The position numbers were made by a program, and so were the translations under genes. The notes beneath the pieces are model-generated. The model made no database searches and was not told where the DNA came from. It saw nothing but the letters and a program-made list of their open reading frames with translations. Source: an uncultured Actinomycetes bacterium (lineage in GTDB: Bacteria; Actinomycetota; Thermoleophilia; Solirubrobacterales; 70-9). Taken from it: 10,001 bases of DNA. The stretch covers positions 1 to 10,001 of the forward strand of contig CAMPIP010000076.1 in NCBI GenBank assembly GCA_946886425.1, in the 5' to 3' direction. Position 1 is the first letter of the stretch. Every line of letters starts with the position of its first letter. Below are positions 1 through 6,834 of this stretch, piece after piece.

Positions 1-4
1 CATT

Positions 5-24
5 GCGCGAGCTTTAGCTCGCGC
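5..24. repeat. Perfect hairpin with AGCTAAAGCT core
   Basis: Perfect inverted repeat with 9-bp arms (gcgcgagct at 5-13, agctcgcgc at 16-24) around a 2-nt centre. It lies about 90 bp beyond the guaA stop. Read on the minus strand its core is AGCTAAAGCT, the same 10-bp palindrome found at 1695-1704 in the centre of the element inside guaA. It could be a REP-like palindrome, part of a terminator, or both. No T-tract follows in either direction. Confidence 0.6.
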
Positions 25-33
25 TCCAACATC

Positions 34-71
34 CGAACTGCGCGCCCATAGGGCGCGCGTGAGTCAGTTCG
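34..71 (-). terminator. Nested inverted repeat downstream of guaA, possible terminator
   Basis: Two nested inverted repeats are visible: an outer pair cgaactg (34-40) and cagttcg (65-71), and an inner pair gcgcgccc (40-47) and gggcgcgc (51-58) with the 3-nt loop ata. They share base 40, so the outer and inner stems are partly alternative. The structure starts about 43 nt after the guaA stop on the transcribed strand and would form a very stable RNA hairpin. No U-tract follows, so a classical intrinsic terminator is not shown; U-less hairpins have been proposed as terminators in high-GC actinobacteria. The rest of 1-113 holds no gene I can support. Confidence 0.45.
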
Positions 72-113
72 CCCCCAGGGGTCCCCGACTCCCGGCCGGC
101 ACCCCGCCCCGCA

Positions 114-1775
114 TCACTCCCACTCGATAGTCGCCGGCGGCTTCGAAGAAACATCCAGCGCCACCCTGTTCACGTCCCGAATCTCGTTGATGATCCGGTT
201 CGAGACGCGCTCCAGGAGGTCGTAGGGGAGGCGGGCCCAGTCGGCGGTCATGGCGTCGTCGGAGGTGACGGCGCGGATCACGATCGGGTAGGCGTAGGTG
301 CGGCCGTCGCCCTGGACGCCGACCGAGCGGACGACCGGGAGGACGCAGAAGGACTGCCAGAGCTCGCGGTAGAGCTCGGCGGCGCGGACCTCCTCCTGGA
401 GGATCGCGTCGGCGGCGCGGAGGATGTCGAGGCGCTCTTTGTTGACCTCGCCGCCGACGATCCGGATCGCCAGGCCGGGGCCCGGGAAGGGCTGGCGCCA
501 GACCATCCGCTCCGGCAGGCCGAGCTCGGCGCCGACCGCCCGCACCTCGTCCTTGAAGAGCATCCGCAGCGGCTCGACCAGCTCGAACTCGAGGTCGTCG
601 GGAAGGCCGCCGACGTTGTGGTGGGACTTGATCGTCGCCGCGTGGTCAGAGCCGCCGGACTCGATCACGTCCGAGTAGAGCGTGCCCTGGACCAGGTAGG
701 AGACGTCGTCGAGCTTCTCCGCCTCCTCCTCGAAGACGCGGATGAACTCGGCGCCGATGATCTTCCGCTTCGTCTCCGGGTCCTCGACCCCGGCGAGCTT
801 GGCGAGGAAGCGCTCCTCGGCGTCGACGGCGACGAGCGGGATCCCGAATTGCTCGAAGGCCGCGACAACCTGCTCGGCCTCGTTGAGGCGCATCAGGCCG
901 TGGTCGACGAAGACGCAGGTCAGCTTCTCCCCCACCGCTTTGTGGACGAGCATCGCGGCTACCGAGGAGTCGACGCCGCCGGAGAGGCCGCAGATGACCT
1001 TGCCGTCGCCGACCTGAGCGCGGATCTTCTCCACCTGTTCGGCGATCACCGACTGCGGCGACCACTCCTGCTCGCAACCGGCGACGTCGCGCAGGAACCG
1101 CGTCAGGATCTCGGTCCCGTAGGGCGTGTGCACCACCTCGGGATGGAACTGGATCCCGTAGAGCCCCCGATCCGGCATCTCACAGGCGGCAACCGGCGAG
1201 CTCGGGCTCGAGGCGAGAGCGGTGAAGCCCTCAGGCGCCTCGAGGACGATGTCGCGATGGCTCATCCAGCAGGTCTGCTCCTCGGGCAGATCCCCGAGCA
1301 ACCGCCCGCCACCGTCCCGCAGCGTCAGCTCGGTCCGCCCGAACTCCCCCGCCTCGGCCCCTTCGACTCGCCCGCCGAGCGCCTTCACCATCACCTGCAT
1401 CCCGTAACAAATCCCCAGGATCGGGATGCCGAGATCGAGCAGCTGCGTCGGGAAATCCGGCGCCCCCGGCTCATAGACGGAGGCAGGTCCCCCAGAGAGA
1501 ACGATGCCTTTCGGCCTCCGCTCCCGAATCTTCTCCACCGCCGTCGTCGAAGGCAGCAACTCCGCGAACACCCCGCACTCGCGGATGCGTCGCGCAATGA
1601 GCTGCGAGTACTGCCCCCCGAAATCGAGGACCAGCACCTCCTCGTGAGCGACCTCCCCGGGGGGTGGCGCCGTAGGGGGTACCGCCCCCGAGGAAGCTTT
1701 AGCTACCGCAGGGGGCGGTGGGTCCCCTGCGGCGACAGGACCCGCCGGGGAGGTCGCTCCCGGGCCCTCAGTCAT
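114..1775 (-). CDS. guaA: GMP synthase (glutamine-hydrolysing)
   Basis: Catalyses XMP + ATP + glutamine to GMP, the last step of guanine nucleotide synthesis, in the cytosol. The 553 residues show a class-I glutamine amidotransferase domain (about 47-232) with the nucleophile in GICYGMQ (Cys123) and the His-Glu pair in FHPE (His211, Glu213). The ATP-pyrophosphatase domain follows, with P-loop SGGVDS (265-270), and then the dimerisation domain ending in the conserved KPPATIEWE. The ATG at 1775 overlaps the guaB3 stop by 8 bp, which suits translational coupling. Residues 6-44 are an Ala/Pro/Gly-rich extension not usual for GuaA, encoded by a palindromic element (1646-1759). Without it the protein would be 515 residues, a normal length. 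An alternative start is GTG at codon 47 (position 1637), just before VLDFGGQ, which would make the palindrome a leader. The function is certain; the N-terminus is not. Confidence 0.97.
   Translation of the reverse strand: MTEGPGATSPAGPVAAGDPPPPAVAKASSGAVPPTAPPPGEVAHEEVLVLDFGGQYSQLIARRIRECGVFAELLPSTTAVEKIRERRPKGIVLSGGPASVYEPGAPDFPTQLLDLGIPILGICYGMQVMVKALGGRVEGAEAGEFGRTELTLRDGGGRLLGDLPEEQTCWMSHRDIVLEAPEGFTALASSPSSPVAACEMPDRGLYGIQFHPEVVHTPYGTEILTRFLRDVAGCEQEWSPQSVIAEQVEKIRAQVGDGKVICGLSGGVDSSVAAMLVHKAVGEKLTCVFVDHGLMRLNEAEQVVAAFEQFGIPLVAVDAEERFLAKLAGVEDPETKRKIIGAEFIRVFEEEAEKLDDVSYLVQGTLYSDVIESGGSDHAATIKSHHNVGGLPDDLEFELVEPLRMLFKDEVRAVGAELGLPERMVWRQPFPGPGLAIRIVGGEVNKERLDILRAADAILQEEVRAAELYRELWQSFCVLPVVRSVGVQGDGRTYAYPIVIRAVTSDDAMTADWARLPYDLLERVSNRIINEIRDVNRVALDVSSKPPATIEWE
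1646..1759. repeat. 114-bp imperfect palindrome at the 5' end of guaA
   Basis: The ends are a perfect 15-bp inverted repeat: gagcgacctccccgg at 1646-1660 and its reverse complement at 1745-1759. Further inside, the two halves match in the same order in blocks: gggt 1662-1665 with 1740-1743, cgccg 1668-1672 with 1730-1734, agggg 1674-1678 with 1724-1728, accgccccc 1681-1689 with 1711-1719, and the central palindrome agctttagct 1695-1704. The length is exactly 38 codons. It runs from the second base of guaA codon 6 to the first base of codon 44. Removing it leaves [16 protein letters not shown] in frame, a usual GuaA N-terminus. No clear target-site duplication is visible. It could be an in-frame mobile palindromic element, or an intergenic repeat or attenuator if guaA really starts at 1637. 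Confidence 0.8.
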
Positions 1776-2973
1776 CCGATACCGCGACCCCCGCGGACAC
1801 AGCCGCTCGCCCGTTCGACCCCATCCCGACGCTCTGCTCGTTCTGCAGCTTCTTCCCCTCGCTCATCAGCGCCGGAGCGACCATCACCTCGGCCCGCTGG
1901 AAGGAGCGGATGTCCTCGTAGCCGCAGGTGGCCATCGAGGTTTTCAGCGCCCCGATCAGGTTGAAGGTGCCGTCGTTCTCCTGGGCGGGGCCGAGGAGAA
2001 TCTCCTCCATCGTCCCGTCCTGCTTGGTCGCCACACGGGTGCCGCGCGGCAGCGAGGAATGGAAGGTCGCCATCCCCCAGTGGAAGCCGCGGCCGGGAGC
2101 CTCCTTGGCGCGGGCCAGCGGCGAGCCGACCATCACCGCATCGGCACCGCAGGCGATCGCCTTGGAGATGTCGCCGCCGGTGCGCATGCCGCCGTCGGCG
2201 ATCACGTTGACGTACTCGCCGGTCTCCAGCATGTGCTGGGAGCGGGCGGCGGCGACGTCGGCGATCGCGGTCGCCTGCGGGACGCCGATCCCGAGCACGC
2301 CGCGGGTCGTGCAGGCGGCGCCGGGGCCGACGCCGACCAGGACTCCAACAGCGCCGGTCCGCATCAGGTGCAGGCCGGTCGAGTAGGAGGCGCAGCCGCC
2401 GACCACGGTCGGGACCGGCACCTCGGCGATGAACTCCTTCAGGTTGAGCGGCTCGACGGTGGTCGAGACGTGTTCGGCGGAGATCACCGTGCCCTGGACG
2501 ACGAGGATGTCGAGGCCGGCCTCGACCGCCACCTCGTAGTGCTCGCGCACCTTCTGGGGCGTCAGCGAGCCACAGACGACGGCGCCGCTGTCCTTGATTT
2601 CGGCGACGCGCTTGCCGATCAGCTCCGCCTTGACGGGCTCGTTGTAGATCTCCTGCATCAGCCGGGTCGCTTCGTGCTTCGGCGCGGCGGCGATCGCCTC
2701 CAGTTTCTCCTCGGCGTTCTCGAAGCGGGACCAGATGCCCTCCAGGTTGAGGACGCCGAGGCCACCGAGCTTGTTGACGAGCACGGCCGTCTCCGGGCTG
2801 ACCACGCCGTCCATCGCCGAAGCGACCAGGGGCAGCTCGAAGCGGTACGGACCTAGGGTCCAGGTGACGTCAATGTCGTCGGGATCGCGGGTGCGGCGGG
2901 AAGGAACGATCGCGATGTCGTCGAATCCATAAGCCCGGCGCCCCTTCTTGCCGCGGCCGATTTCGATTTCCAA
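1768..2973 (-). CDS. guaB3: GuaB3-family IMP dehydrogenase (CBS-less)
   Basis: A 401-residue TIM-barrel protein of the IMP dehydrogenase/GMP reductase superfamily, expected to oxidise IMP to XMP with NAD+, feeding GuaA. The opening [20 protein letters not shown] and the 401-residue length match the actinobacterial GuaB3 group. Visible sites are the catalytic loop [10 protein letters not shown] with Cys221, the phosphate-binding DGG (260-262), and the LPRG segment near 308-311 in the flap region. The CBS pair that interrupts canonical GuaB after the first part of the barrel is absent. The start is TTG at 2973, supported by GGAGG six bases upstream. The stop overlaps the guaA ATG by 8 bp, and 36 bp separate it from the upstream kinase gene. 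GuaB3 was long annotated as IMPDH-related; a cyanobacterial member has been reported to be an active IMPDH. Whether this one is the main IMPDH depends on whether the genome also has a CBS-containing guaB. Confidence 0.9.
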   Translation of the reverse strand: MEIEIGRGKKGRRAYGFDDIAIVPSRRTRDPDDIDVTWTLGPYRFELPLVASAMDGVVSPETAVLVNKLGGLGVLNLEGIWSRFENAEEKLEAIAAAPKHEATRLMQEIYNEPVKAELIGKRVAEIKDSGAVVCGSLTPQKVREHYEVAVEAGLDILVVQGTVISAEHVSTTVEPLNLKEFIAEVPVPTVVGGCASYSTGLHLMRTGAVGVLVGVGPGAACTTRGVLGIGVPQATAIADVAAARSQHMLETGEYVNVIADGGMRTGGDISKAIACGADAVMVGSPLARAKEAPGRGFHWGMATFHSSLPRGTRVATKQDGTMEEILLGPAQENDGTFNLIGALKTSMATCGYEDIRSFQRAEVMVAPALMSEGKKLQNEQSVGMGSNGRAAVSAGVAVSDD

Positions 2974-2979
2974 GTTAGT

Positions 2980-2984
2980 CCTCC
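2980..2984 (-). promoter_or_regulatory. Ribosome binding site of guaB3
   Basis: GGAGG on the minus strand ends six bases before the TTG at 2973. It decides the start: no ATG or GTG lies closer to the conserved EIGRGK opening, and the 36-bp gap after the sugar kinase stop carries this site. It is the clearest Shine-Dalgarno of the block, so guaB3 can initiate independently of the upstream gene. Confidence 0.75.
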
Positions 2985-3009
2985 AGGGCTGGGCGTTGAA
3001 ACAGCCAGC

Positions 3010-3966
3010 CTACACTTCGGCGGGGACCTCCAAGTCGTGCACCGCCACCTCGCCGAGCAGCCGCTCGACCTGGTTGCGGTCGACAGTGCCGGCCCCGAAG
3101 TGCTGGGTCGACTCGGCACCGCAGGCGACGCCGTAGGCGAGGCAGTCCTCCGGCGAGCGGCCGTCGTAGCTGGCAGCGACCCAGCCGGCCACGAAGGCAT
3201 CCCCGGAACCAACCGTGGAGACCGGCTCCAGCGGCTCGGTGTGGACCTCGAGCAGGCGCCGCTCAGAGCCCTCGCCGACGCTGGCGACGCAGCCGTCCGG
3301 ACGGGTGATCGCGGCCTGGGCGGCGCCAAGGCGGACCAGCTCGCCCAGGCCGTGGGCGAGGTCGGTTCCATCGGAGAACTCCTGGCCGACCAGCTCCTCG
3401 GCCTCGCGCTCGTTGGGGGTAACCATCGAGGCGCCGGCGCGAACGCCCTCCAGCATCGCCTCGCCCTCGGCGTCGAGGACGACGGTGACGCCGCGGCGAC
3501 TGAGATCGGCGACCAGGCGGGCGTAGAGATCGTCGCCGGCGCCCGGCGGCACCGAGCCGGCCAGCACGCAGATCTTGGCGCCGCCCGCGAGGTAGCCGAT
3601 CCGATCGAAGAGCCGCTTCACCTCCTCGGGACTGACCGCCGGGCCGCGCTCGTTGATCTCGGTCTGCTCGCCCGAGGTGGGGTCGATCACGGCCAGGTTG
3701 ATTCGGGTCTCCGAGGCGATCCCGGTGAAGTCGGTCAGCACCGACTCCTCGCGCAGCTCTTCGAGGACCCGCGCCCCGGTCGGGCCGCCGACGAAGCCGG
3801 CCGCGATCACCGGCCGGCCCAGCAGGCTCAGGGCCCGGGCGACGTTGATGCCCTTGCCACCGGCCACGGTGCGGCTCTCGACGGCGCGATGCCGGCGGCC
3901 GAGCCGGAAGTTCGGAACGGCGACGGTCCGGTCGATCGCCGCGTTCAGCGTCACGGTGAGGATCAC
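3010..3966 (-). CDS. PfkB-family 1-phosphofructokinase-like sugar kinase
   Basis: A 318-residue ribokinase-fold kinase of the FruK/LacC/PfkB group, which phosphorylates fructose-1-phosphate, tagatose-6-phosphate or fructose-6-phosphate with ATP. The start ILTVTLNAAIDRT, the first PfkB signature GGKGINVAR (36-44), the TPNERE segment (183-188) and the second signature with catalytic base in TVGSGDAF (251-258, Asp256) are all present, and length is typical. The GTG start at 3966 overlaps the carboxypeptidase stop in a GTGA, and the stop codon is TAG. No PTS permease, FruR-like regulator or aldolase is nearby, so the substrate cannot be told from context. A role as the cell's 6-phosphofructokinase or in fructose use are both possible. 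Family assignment is firm; the specific substrate is open, so no gene symbol is given. Confidence 0.92.
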   Translation of the reverse strand: MILTVTLNAAIDRTVAVPNFRLGRRHRAVESRTVAGGKGINVARALSLLGRPVIAAGFVGGPTGARVLEELREESVLTDFTGIASETRINLAVIDPTSGEQTEINERGPAVSPEEVKRLFDRIGYLAGGAKICVLAGSVPPGAGDDLYARLVADLSRRGVTVVLDAEGEAMLEGVRAGASMVTPNEREAEELVGQEFSDGTDLAHGLGELVRLGAAQAAITRPDGCVASVGEGSERRLLEVHTEPLEPVSTVGSGDAFVAGWVAASYDGRSPEDCLAYGVACGAESTQHFGAGTVDRNQVERLLGEVAVHDLEVPAEV

Positions 3967-5204
3967 TCGAATCTCTCCCGATCTCGGTCGTTTCTGCGGG
4001 ACATGCGGCGGTACAGCAGTACCCCGCCAATGAGTATCACGAACGCCAGCACCGCGATGGAAACCAGGTTGTTACCGAGGAAGGAGCGGACGCGGTCGAA
4101 GGTGCTCGCCTCCGAGATCGTCCGGCCGGCCCGCAGCGGCACGGTCGCGGCCGGGCGACCGTCGACCAGCACGGTCGCGGCGCCGATCGGGGCGCCGCGG
4201 CGGATCGGTCCCTCGACCTCCTCGGGGGCGCGGACCCGGACGTCGAGGCTCTGGCCGCGGCGCAGGCCAATCGTCACCGAGCGCGTCGCCCGCAGCGGCA
4301 GCTGACCCCCCGAGTAGCGGATCGCCGGGTTGGCGAGATCGTCGCCGGCGCGGATCGGCCGCCGCTGCCGGTACTGACCAAAGCCGTATTCGAGCAGCGC
4401 CAGGCTGCCGCCGAAGCGGGCTTCGTCGGTCGGCGCCCCGATCACGGCCGAGATCAGTTCGACCCCCTTGCGCTCACCGGAGCCGACCAGGACGTACCCG
4501 GCCGCCCAAGTGTGGCCGGTCTTGACCCCAGTCGCCCACGGGGCCATGTAGAGCAGCTGGTTGAGGTTCTCGATCCGCCGCCGCGGTCGGACGCTGCGCA
4601 GTACGGCGCTGCGGGCGTCGGCGATGCGTGCGAAGACCGGGTCGTCGAGCAGGCGCCGCGTCAGGGTCGTCAGGTCGGCCGCCGAGGAGTAATTGCCAGG
4701 CGCGTCGAGGCCGATCGGGTTGGCGTAGTGGGTGTCGGCGAGGCCCAGTGCCGCCGCCCGACGGTTCATCTGCCGCACGAAGCGCGCTTCGGAGCCGGCG
4801 GCGGCGACCGCGAGGGCGTGGGCGGCGTCGTTGCCGCTGAGCATGATCAGGCCGTGGAGGAGATCGCGGACGCTGATCCGCTGGCCGTCGCGGAGGCCCA
4901 TCACCGACTCTTCGATTTCGGCGTCGTATGGCGCGGCGCGGACGATCTTGTCGAGCGGCAGCTCCCGCAGCGCCACCCAGGCGGTCATCAACTTGGTGGT
5001 GCTGGCGATCAGCAGGTGCCTGGCGGCGCCGTGGGAGGCGATCGTCTCGCCGCTGCGGGCGTCGATCAGAGCCCAGGCCTTGGCCTCGAGCCGCGGGCCC
5101 TGCTGGGCGCGACCGGCCTGGGCGGCCGGCGCGCTCGCCGGCGGGGCGCTGACGAGCAGGGCGAGCAGCACCGCAAGCGCGACGCCGGCCTGGCCACGCC
5201 TCAT
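3963..5204 (-). CDS. Serine-type D-Ala-D-Ala carboxypeptidase (peptidase S11)
   Basis: A DacA/PBP5-type penicillin-binding protein that removes the terminal D-alanine from peptidoglycan stem peptides outside the membrane. Of 413 residues, 1 to about 25-30 form a signal peptide (hydrophobic core 8-19, Ala-rich cleavage region). The S11 triad motifs are all present: STTK with Ser68 and Lys71, SGN at 123-125, and KTG at 228-230. Residues about 283-366 resemble the beta-rich PBP5 C-terminal domain, and 380-399 form a transmembrane anchor followed by a basic tail, so the enzyme is tethered by a C-terminal helix rather than an amphipathic one. The ATG at 5204 overlaps the stop of the LysM gene (ATGA), and its own stop overlaps the kinase start. 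Function is confident; the exact paralogue is not. Confidence 0.94.
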   Translation of the reverse strand: MRRGQAGVALAVLLALLVSAPPASAPAAQAGRAQQGPRLEAKAWALIDARSGETIASHGAARHLLIASTTKLMTAWVALRELPLDKIVRAAPYDAEIEESVMGLRDGQRISVRDLLHGLIMLSGNDAAHALAVAAAGSEARFVRQMNRRAAALGLADTHYANPIGLDAPGNYSSAADLTTLTRRLLDDPVFARIADARSAVLRSVRPRRRIENLNQLLYMAPWATGVKTGHTWAAGYVLVGSGERKGVELISAVIGAPTDEARFGGSLALLEYGFGQYRQRRPIRAGDDLANPAIRYSGGQLPLRATRSVTIGLRRGQSLDVRVRAPEEVEGPIRRGAPIGAATVLVDGRPAATVPLRAGRTISEASTFDRVRSFLGNNLVSIAVLAFVILIGGVLLYRRMSRRNDRDRERFE

Positions 5205-5515
5205 CGCAGCTTCAGCGTCTGGCCGGCGATCAGGATCTGCGGGTCGACTTCGGGGTTGAGCGCGAGGATCTCGACGACCGGGACCCCGGTGCGGTGGGCG
5301 ATCGCGGTCAGCGTGTCGCCGCTCTTGACGACATAGGTCGCCGCCTTGGTGCGGTGCTTCTTGGTCTTCTGGGCGCCGCCGTGCCGCCCCTGCTTCGAGG
5401 ACGGGTCGGCGCCGCCGTCCAAGGAGCCGGAAATCGCGACGATCACGACGACCGCCGCGACCGCGAGGGCGATCACGGCGACAAGCCGGGCGGCGAAGCT
5501 GGTGCGTTTATCCAC
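5201..5515 (-). CDS. Membrane-anchored LysM-domain protein
   Basis: A 104-residue protein with a short basic N-terminus, one hydrophobic segment (about 11-30) and a Lys/Gly-rich linker. A single C-terminal LysM domain (60-104) opens with the typical YVVKSGDTLTAIA and contains the NPEVDP and AGQTLKL segments. LysM binds GlcNAc-containing glycans, so the protein probably sits in the membrane with its domain in the wall. It has no catalytic domain. It is translationally coupled to the D-Ala-D-Ala carboxypeptidase, which suggests a partner or targeting role in peptidoglycan processing (inference). The start is GTG at 5515. No strong Shine-Dalgarno precedes it, and the 60-bp gap after pyrF shows only a weak TATACG-like hexamer on the minus strand, so the start is moderately supported. 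Confidence 0.88.
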   Translation of the reverse strand: MDKRTSFAARLVAVIALAVAAVVVIVAISGSLDGGADPSSKQGRHGGAQKTKKHRTKAATYVVKSGDTLTAIAHRTGVPVVEILALNPEVDPQILIAGQTLKLR

Positions 5516-5575
5516 GGGGCTGGGTCGGGGGATCGGGTTGACGGGCCGGTGATCGTATAGCCGGTCGAGGCGTTC

Positions 5576-6463
5576 TCAGGCGGTCGAAACGTCCCAAACG
5601 GCGTCGCGGAGGCGAACCGCGGCGGCGGCGGGATCGGGATCGGCGGCGATCCCACGCGAGGCCGCGACCAGAGCGGCGGCGGGACCGGGACCGAAGGCGG
5701 CGCCGAGCAGCTCCGGCTTGCCGCCCTGAGCACCAACGCCGGGGATCAGGAAGACGGAGCGCGGCATCAGTTCGCGGAGGCGGGCGATGTGACCCGGCTC
5801 GGTTGCGCCGACGACGGCGCCCATGCCGCTCAACCCGACCTCGCCGAGCAGGCGCGGTGCCAGGCCGTCGACGAGCCGGGCGAGGCGCTCGTGCAGCGGC
5901 CCTTCGGAGGTCTCGAGATCCTCGACGTCGGCGGCCCCCGGGTTGCTGGTGCGAACCAGGGCGAAGACGCCGGCGCCGGCCCTCTCCGCGGCGGCCACCA
6001 ACGGCTCCAGCGCGTCGAGGCCGAGCAGCGGGTTGGCGGTGAAGGAGTCGACGCCGAGTCCGGGAACCGGTCCCCAGGGGGTCGGCGTCTCGCCCACCAG
6101 CGCCTGCGCGTAGGCGGCGGCGGTGACCGGGACGTCGCCGCGCTTGCCGTCGGCGATCGTCAGCAGGCCGGCCTCGCGAGCGACCGCGCAGACCTCGGCG
6201 AGAGCCGCCCACCCTGGGGCGCCGAGCCGCTCGAAGCAGGCCAGCTGTGGCTTCACGGCCACGCAGGCCGGACCCGCCCGCTCGATCAGGTCGCGGCAGT
6301 GCGCGACGACGGCGGCTGCCGCCTGTTCGGCGGCTGGGGCGTCAGAGGGGACCGTCAGCCCCGACCCGGCCAGCTTGGCGGGGTCGGGGTCGAGGCCGCG
6401 GCAGATCGGGCTCCGGCGCTCGTCTACGCCCGCCGCCAGCCGATCCGCGAAGCGCGTCGTCAG
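5576..6463 (-). CDS. pyrF: Orotidine 5'-phosphate decarboxylase, type 2
   Basis: Decarboxylates OMP to UMP, the last step of pyrimidine synthesis. The catalytic motif IADGKRGD is present (Lys107 in the numbering used here), with the substrate-binding GLDPD (23-27), the AVKPQ segment (68-72) and a late IPGVGAQGG phosphate-binding loop. This layout is that of the longer type-2 PyrF. The start is a problem: the frame is open to 6490, yet the first ATG/GTG/TTG is GTG at 6262, which would cut off the first 67 residues including GLDPD. I therefore place the start at CTG 6463, giving LTTRFADRLAAGV and 295 residues, a normal length. This CTG lies four bases after the HU stop, with AAGGGCGG upstream as a weak ribosome site. 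The alternatives are a sequencing error or another non-standard start. Function is secure; the start is inferred. Confidence 0.9.
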   Translation of the reverse strand: MTTRFADRLAAGVDERRSPICRGLDPDPAKLAGSGLTVPSDAPAAEQAAAAVVAHCRDLIERAGPACVAVKPQLACFERLGAPGWAALAEVCAVAREAGLLTIADGKRGDVPVTAAAYAQALVGETPTPWGPVPGLGVDSFTANPLLGLDALEPLVAAAERAGAGVFALVRTSNPGAADVEDLETSEGPLHERLARLVDGLAPRLLGEVGLSGMGAVVGATEPGHIARLRELMPRSVFLIPGVGAQGGKPELLGAAFGPGPAAALVAASRGIAADPDPAAAAVRLRDAVWDVSTA

Positions 6464-6467
6464 GGAG

Positions 6468-6749
6468 TCAGCCGCCCTTGACCTTGGTCTTCAGGGCCGA
6501 GCCGGCCGAGAAGCGGGGCACCTTGCCGCCGGGAATCGTGATCCGCTCACCGGTGCGCGGGTTGACGCCCTGACGGGGGCCGCGCTCGGCGACGTGGAAC
6601 TTGCCGAAGCCGGTGAAGGCGACCTCCTCGCCGGAGCTCAGCGCGCCGGTGATCGCATCGAGCACAGCGTCCACCGCGTCGCTGGCGGCTTTTTTGCTGC
6701 CCAGCCGCTCATCGCCAGCCAGTTGATCGAGAAACTCAGCCTTGGTCAC
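6468..6749 (-). CDS. hup: HU-family DNA-binding protein
   Basis: A 93-residue histone-like protein of the HU/IHF family that binds and bends DNA as a dimer. Helices at the N-terminus (TKAEFLDQL) are followed by the family core TGFGKF (46-51) and the DNA-intercalating arm RGPRQGVNPRTGERI (56-70) with its conserved Asn-Pro. It ends soon after the last helix in KTKVKGG and has no long Lys/Ala tail like mycobacterial HupB. The GTG start at 6749 has GAGGAGG nine bases upstream. It opens a block whose next gene, pyrF, begins four bases after its stop, so the two are likely cotranscribed. A run of six A encodes Lys19-Lys20, unusual in this GC-rich DNA but matching conserved Lys residues. Family is certain; hup is a generic symbol. 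Confidence 0.95.
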   Translation of the reverse strand: MTKAEFLDQLAGDERLGSKKAASDAVDAVLDAITGALSSGEEVAFTGFGKFHVAERGPRQGVNPRTGERITIPGGKVPRFSAGSALKTKVKGG

Positions 6750-6758
6750 GTCGGAAAT

Positions 6759-6765
6759 CCTCCTC
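6759..6765 (-). promoter_or_regulatory. Ribosome binding site of the HU gene
   Basis: GAGGAGG on the minus strand, nine bases before the GTG at 6749. It is a strong Shine-Dalgarno and supports the GTG start, which gives the standard HU N-terminus. Confidence 0.75.
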
Positions 6766-6784
6766 GGGGTTTGAAGATCGGCGC

Positions 6785-6793
6785 AATCTAACA
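6785..6793 (-). promoter_or_regulatory. Possible extended -10 promoter of the HU-pyrF block
   Basis: On the minus strand the motif TGTTAGATT fits an extended -10 box (TG, one base, then a TATAAT-like hexamer). It would place transcription start about 29 bases before the HU GTG. A CTGACG at 6804-6809 is only 13 bases upstream, too close for a standard -35. The 85-bp gap 6750-6834 after tldE is the only one in the window with AT-rich patches, which favours a promoter here, but the call is weak. Confidence 0.35.
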
Positions 6794-6834
6794 GCGGCTA
6801 CGGCGTCAGAGCACGCCTGGGGCGAGGCACCGGC

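Noticed and set aside
618..1964. Long plus-strand open frames opposite guaA, and similar ones at 2059-2856, 3037-4305, 7063-8397 and 8226-9677
   Set aside because: They lie antisense to well-recognised genes, have Arg/Ala/Gly/Asp-biased composition expected from high-GC codon shadows, and match no family I know.
5516..5575. TATACG-like hexamer between pyrF and the LysM gene as a promoter
   Set aside because: No -35 box at a suitable distance, so it is too weak to list as a feature.
6690..6695. Run of six A on the coding strand in the HU gene, as a programmed frameshift site
   Set aside because: It encodes two expected Lys residues, and the frame after it gives a complete HU protein. No stimulatory hairpin or useful alternative frame was seen.
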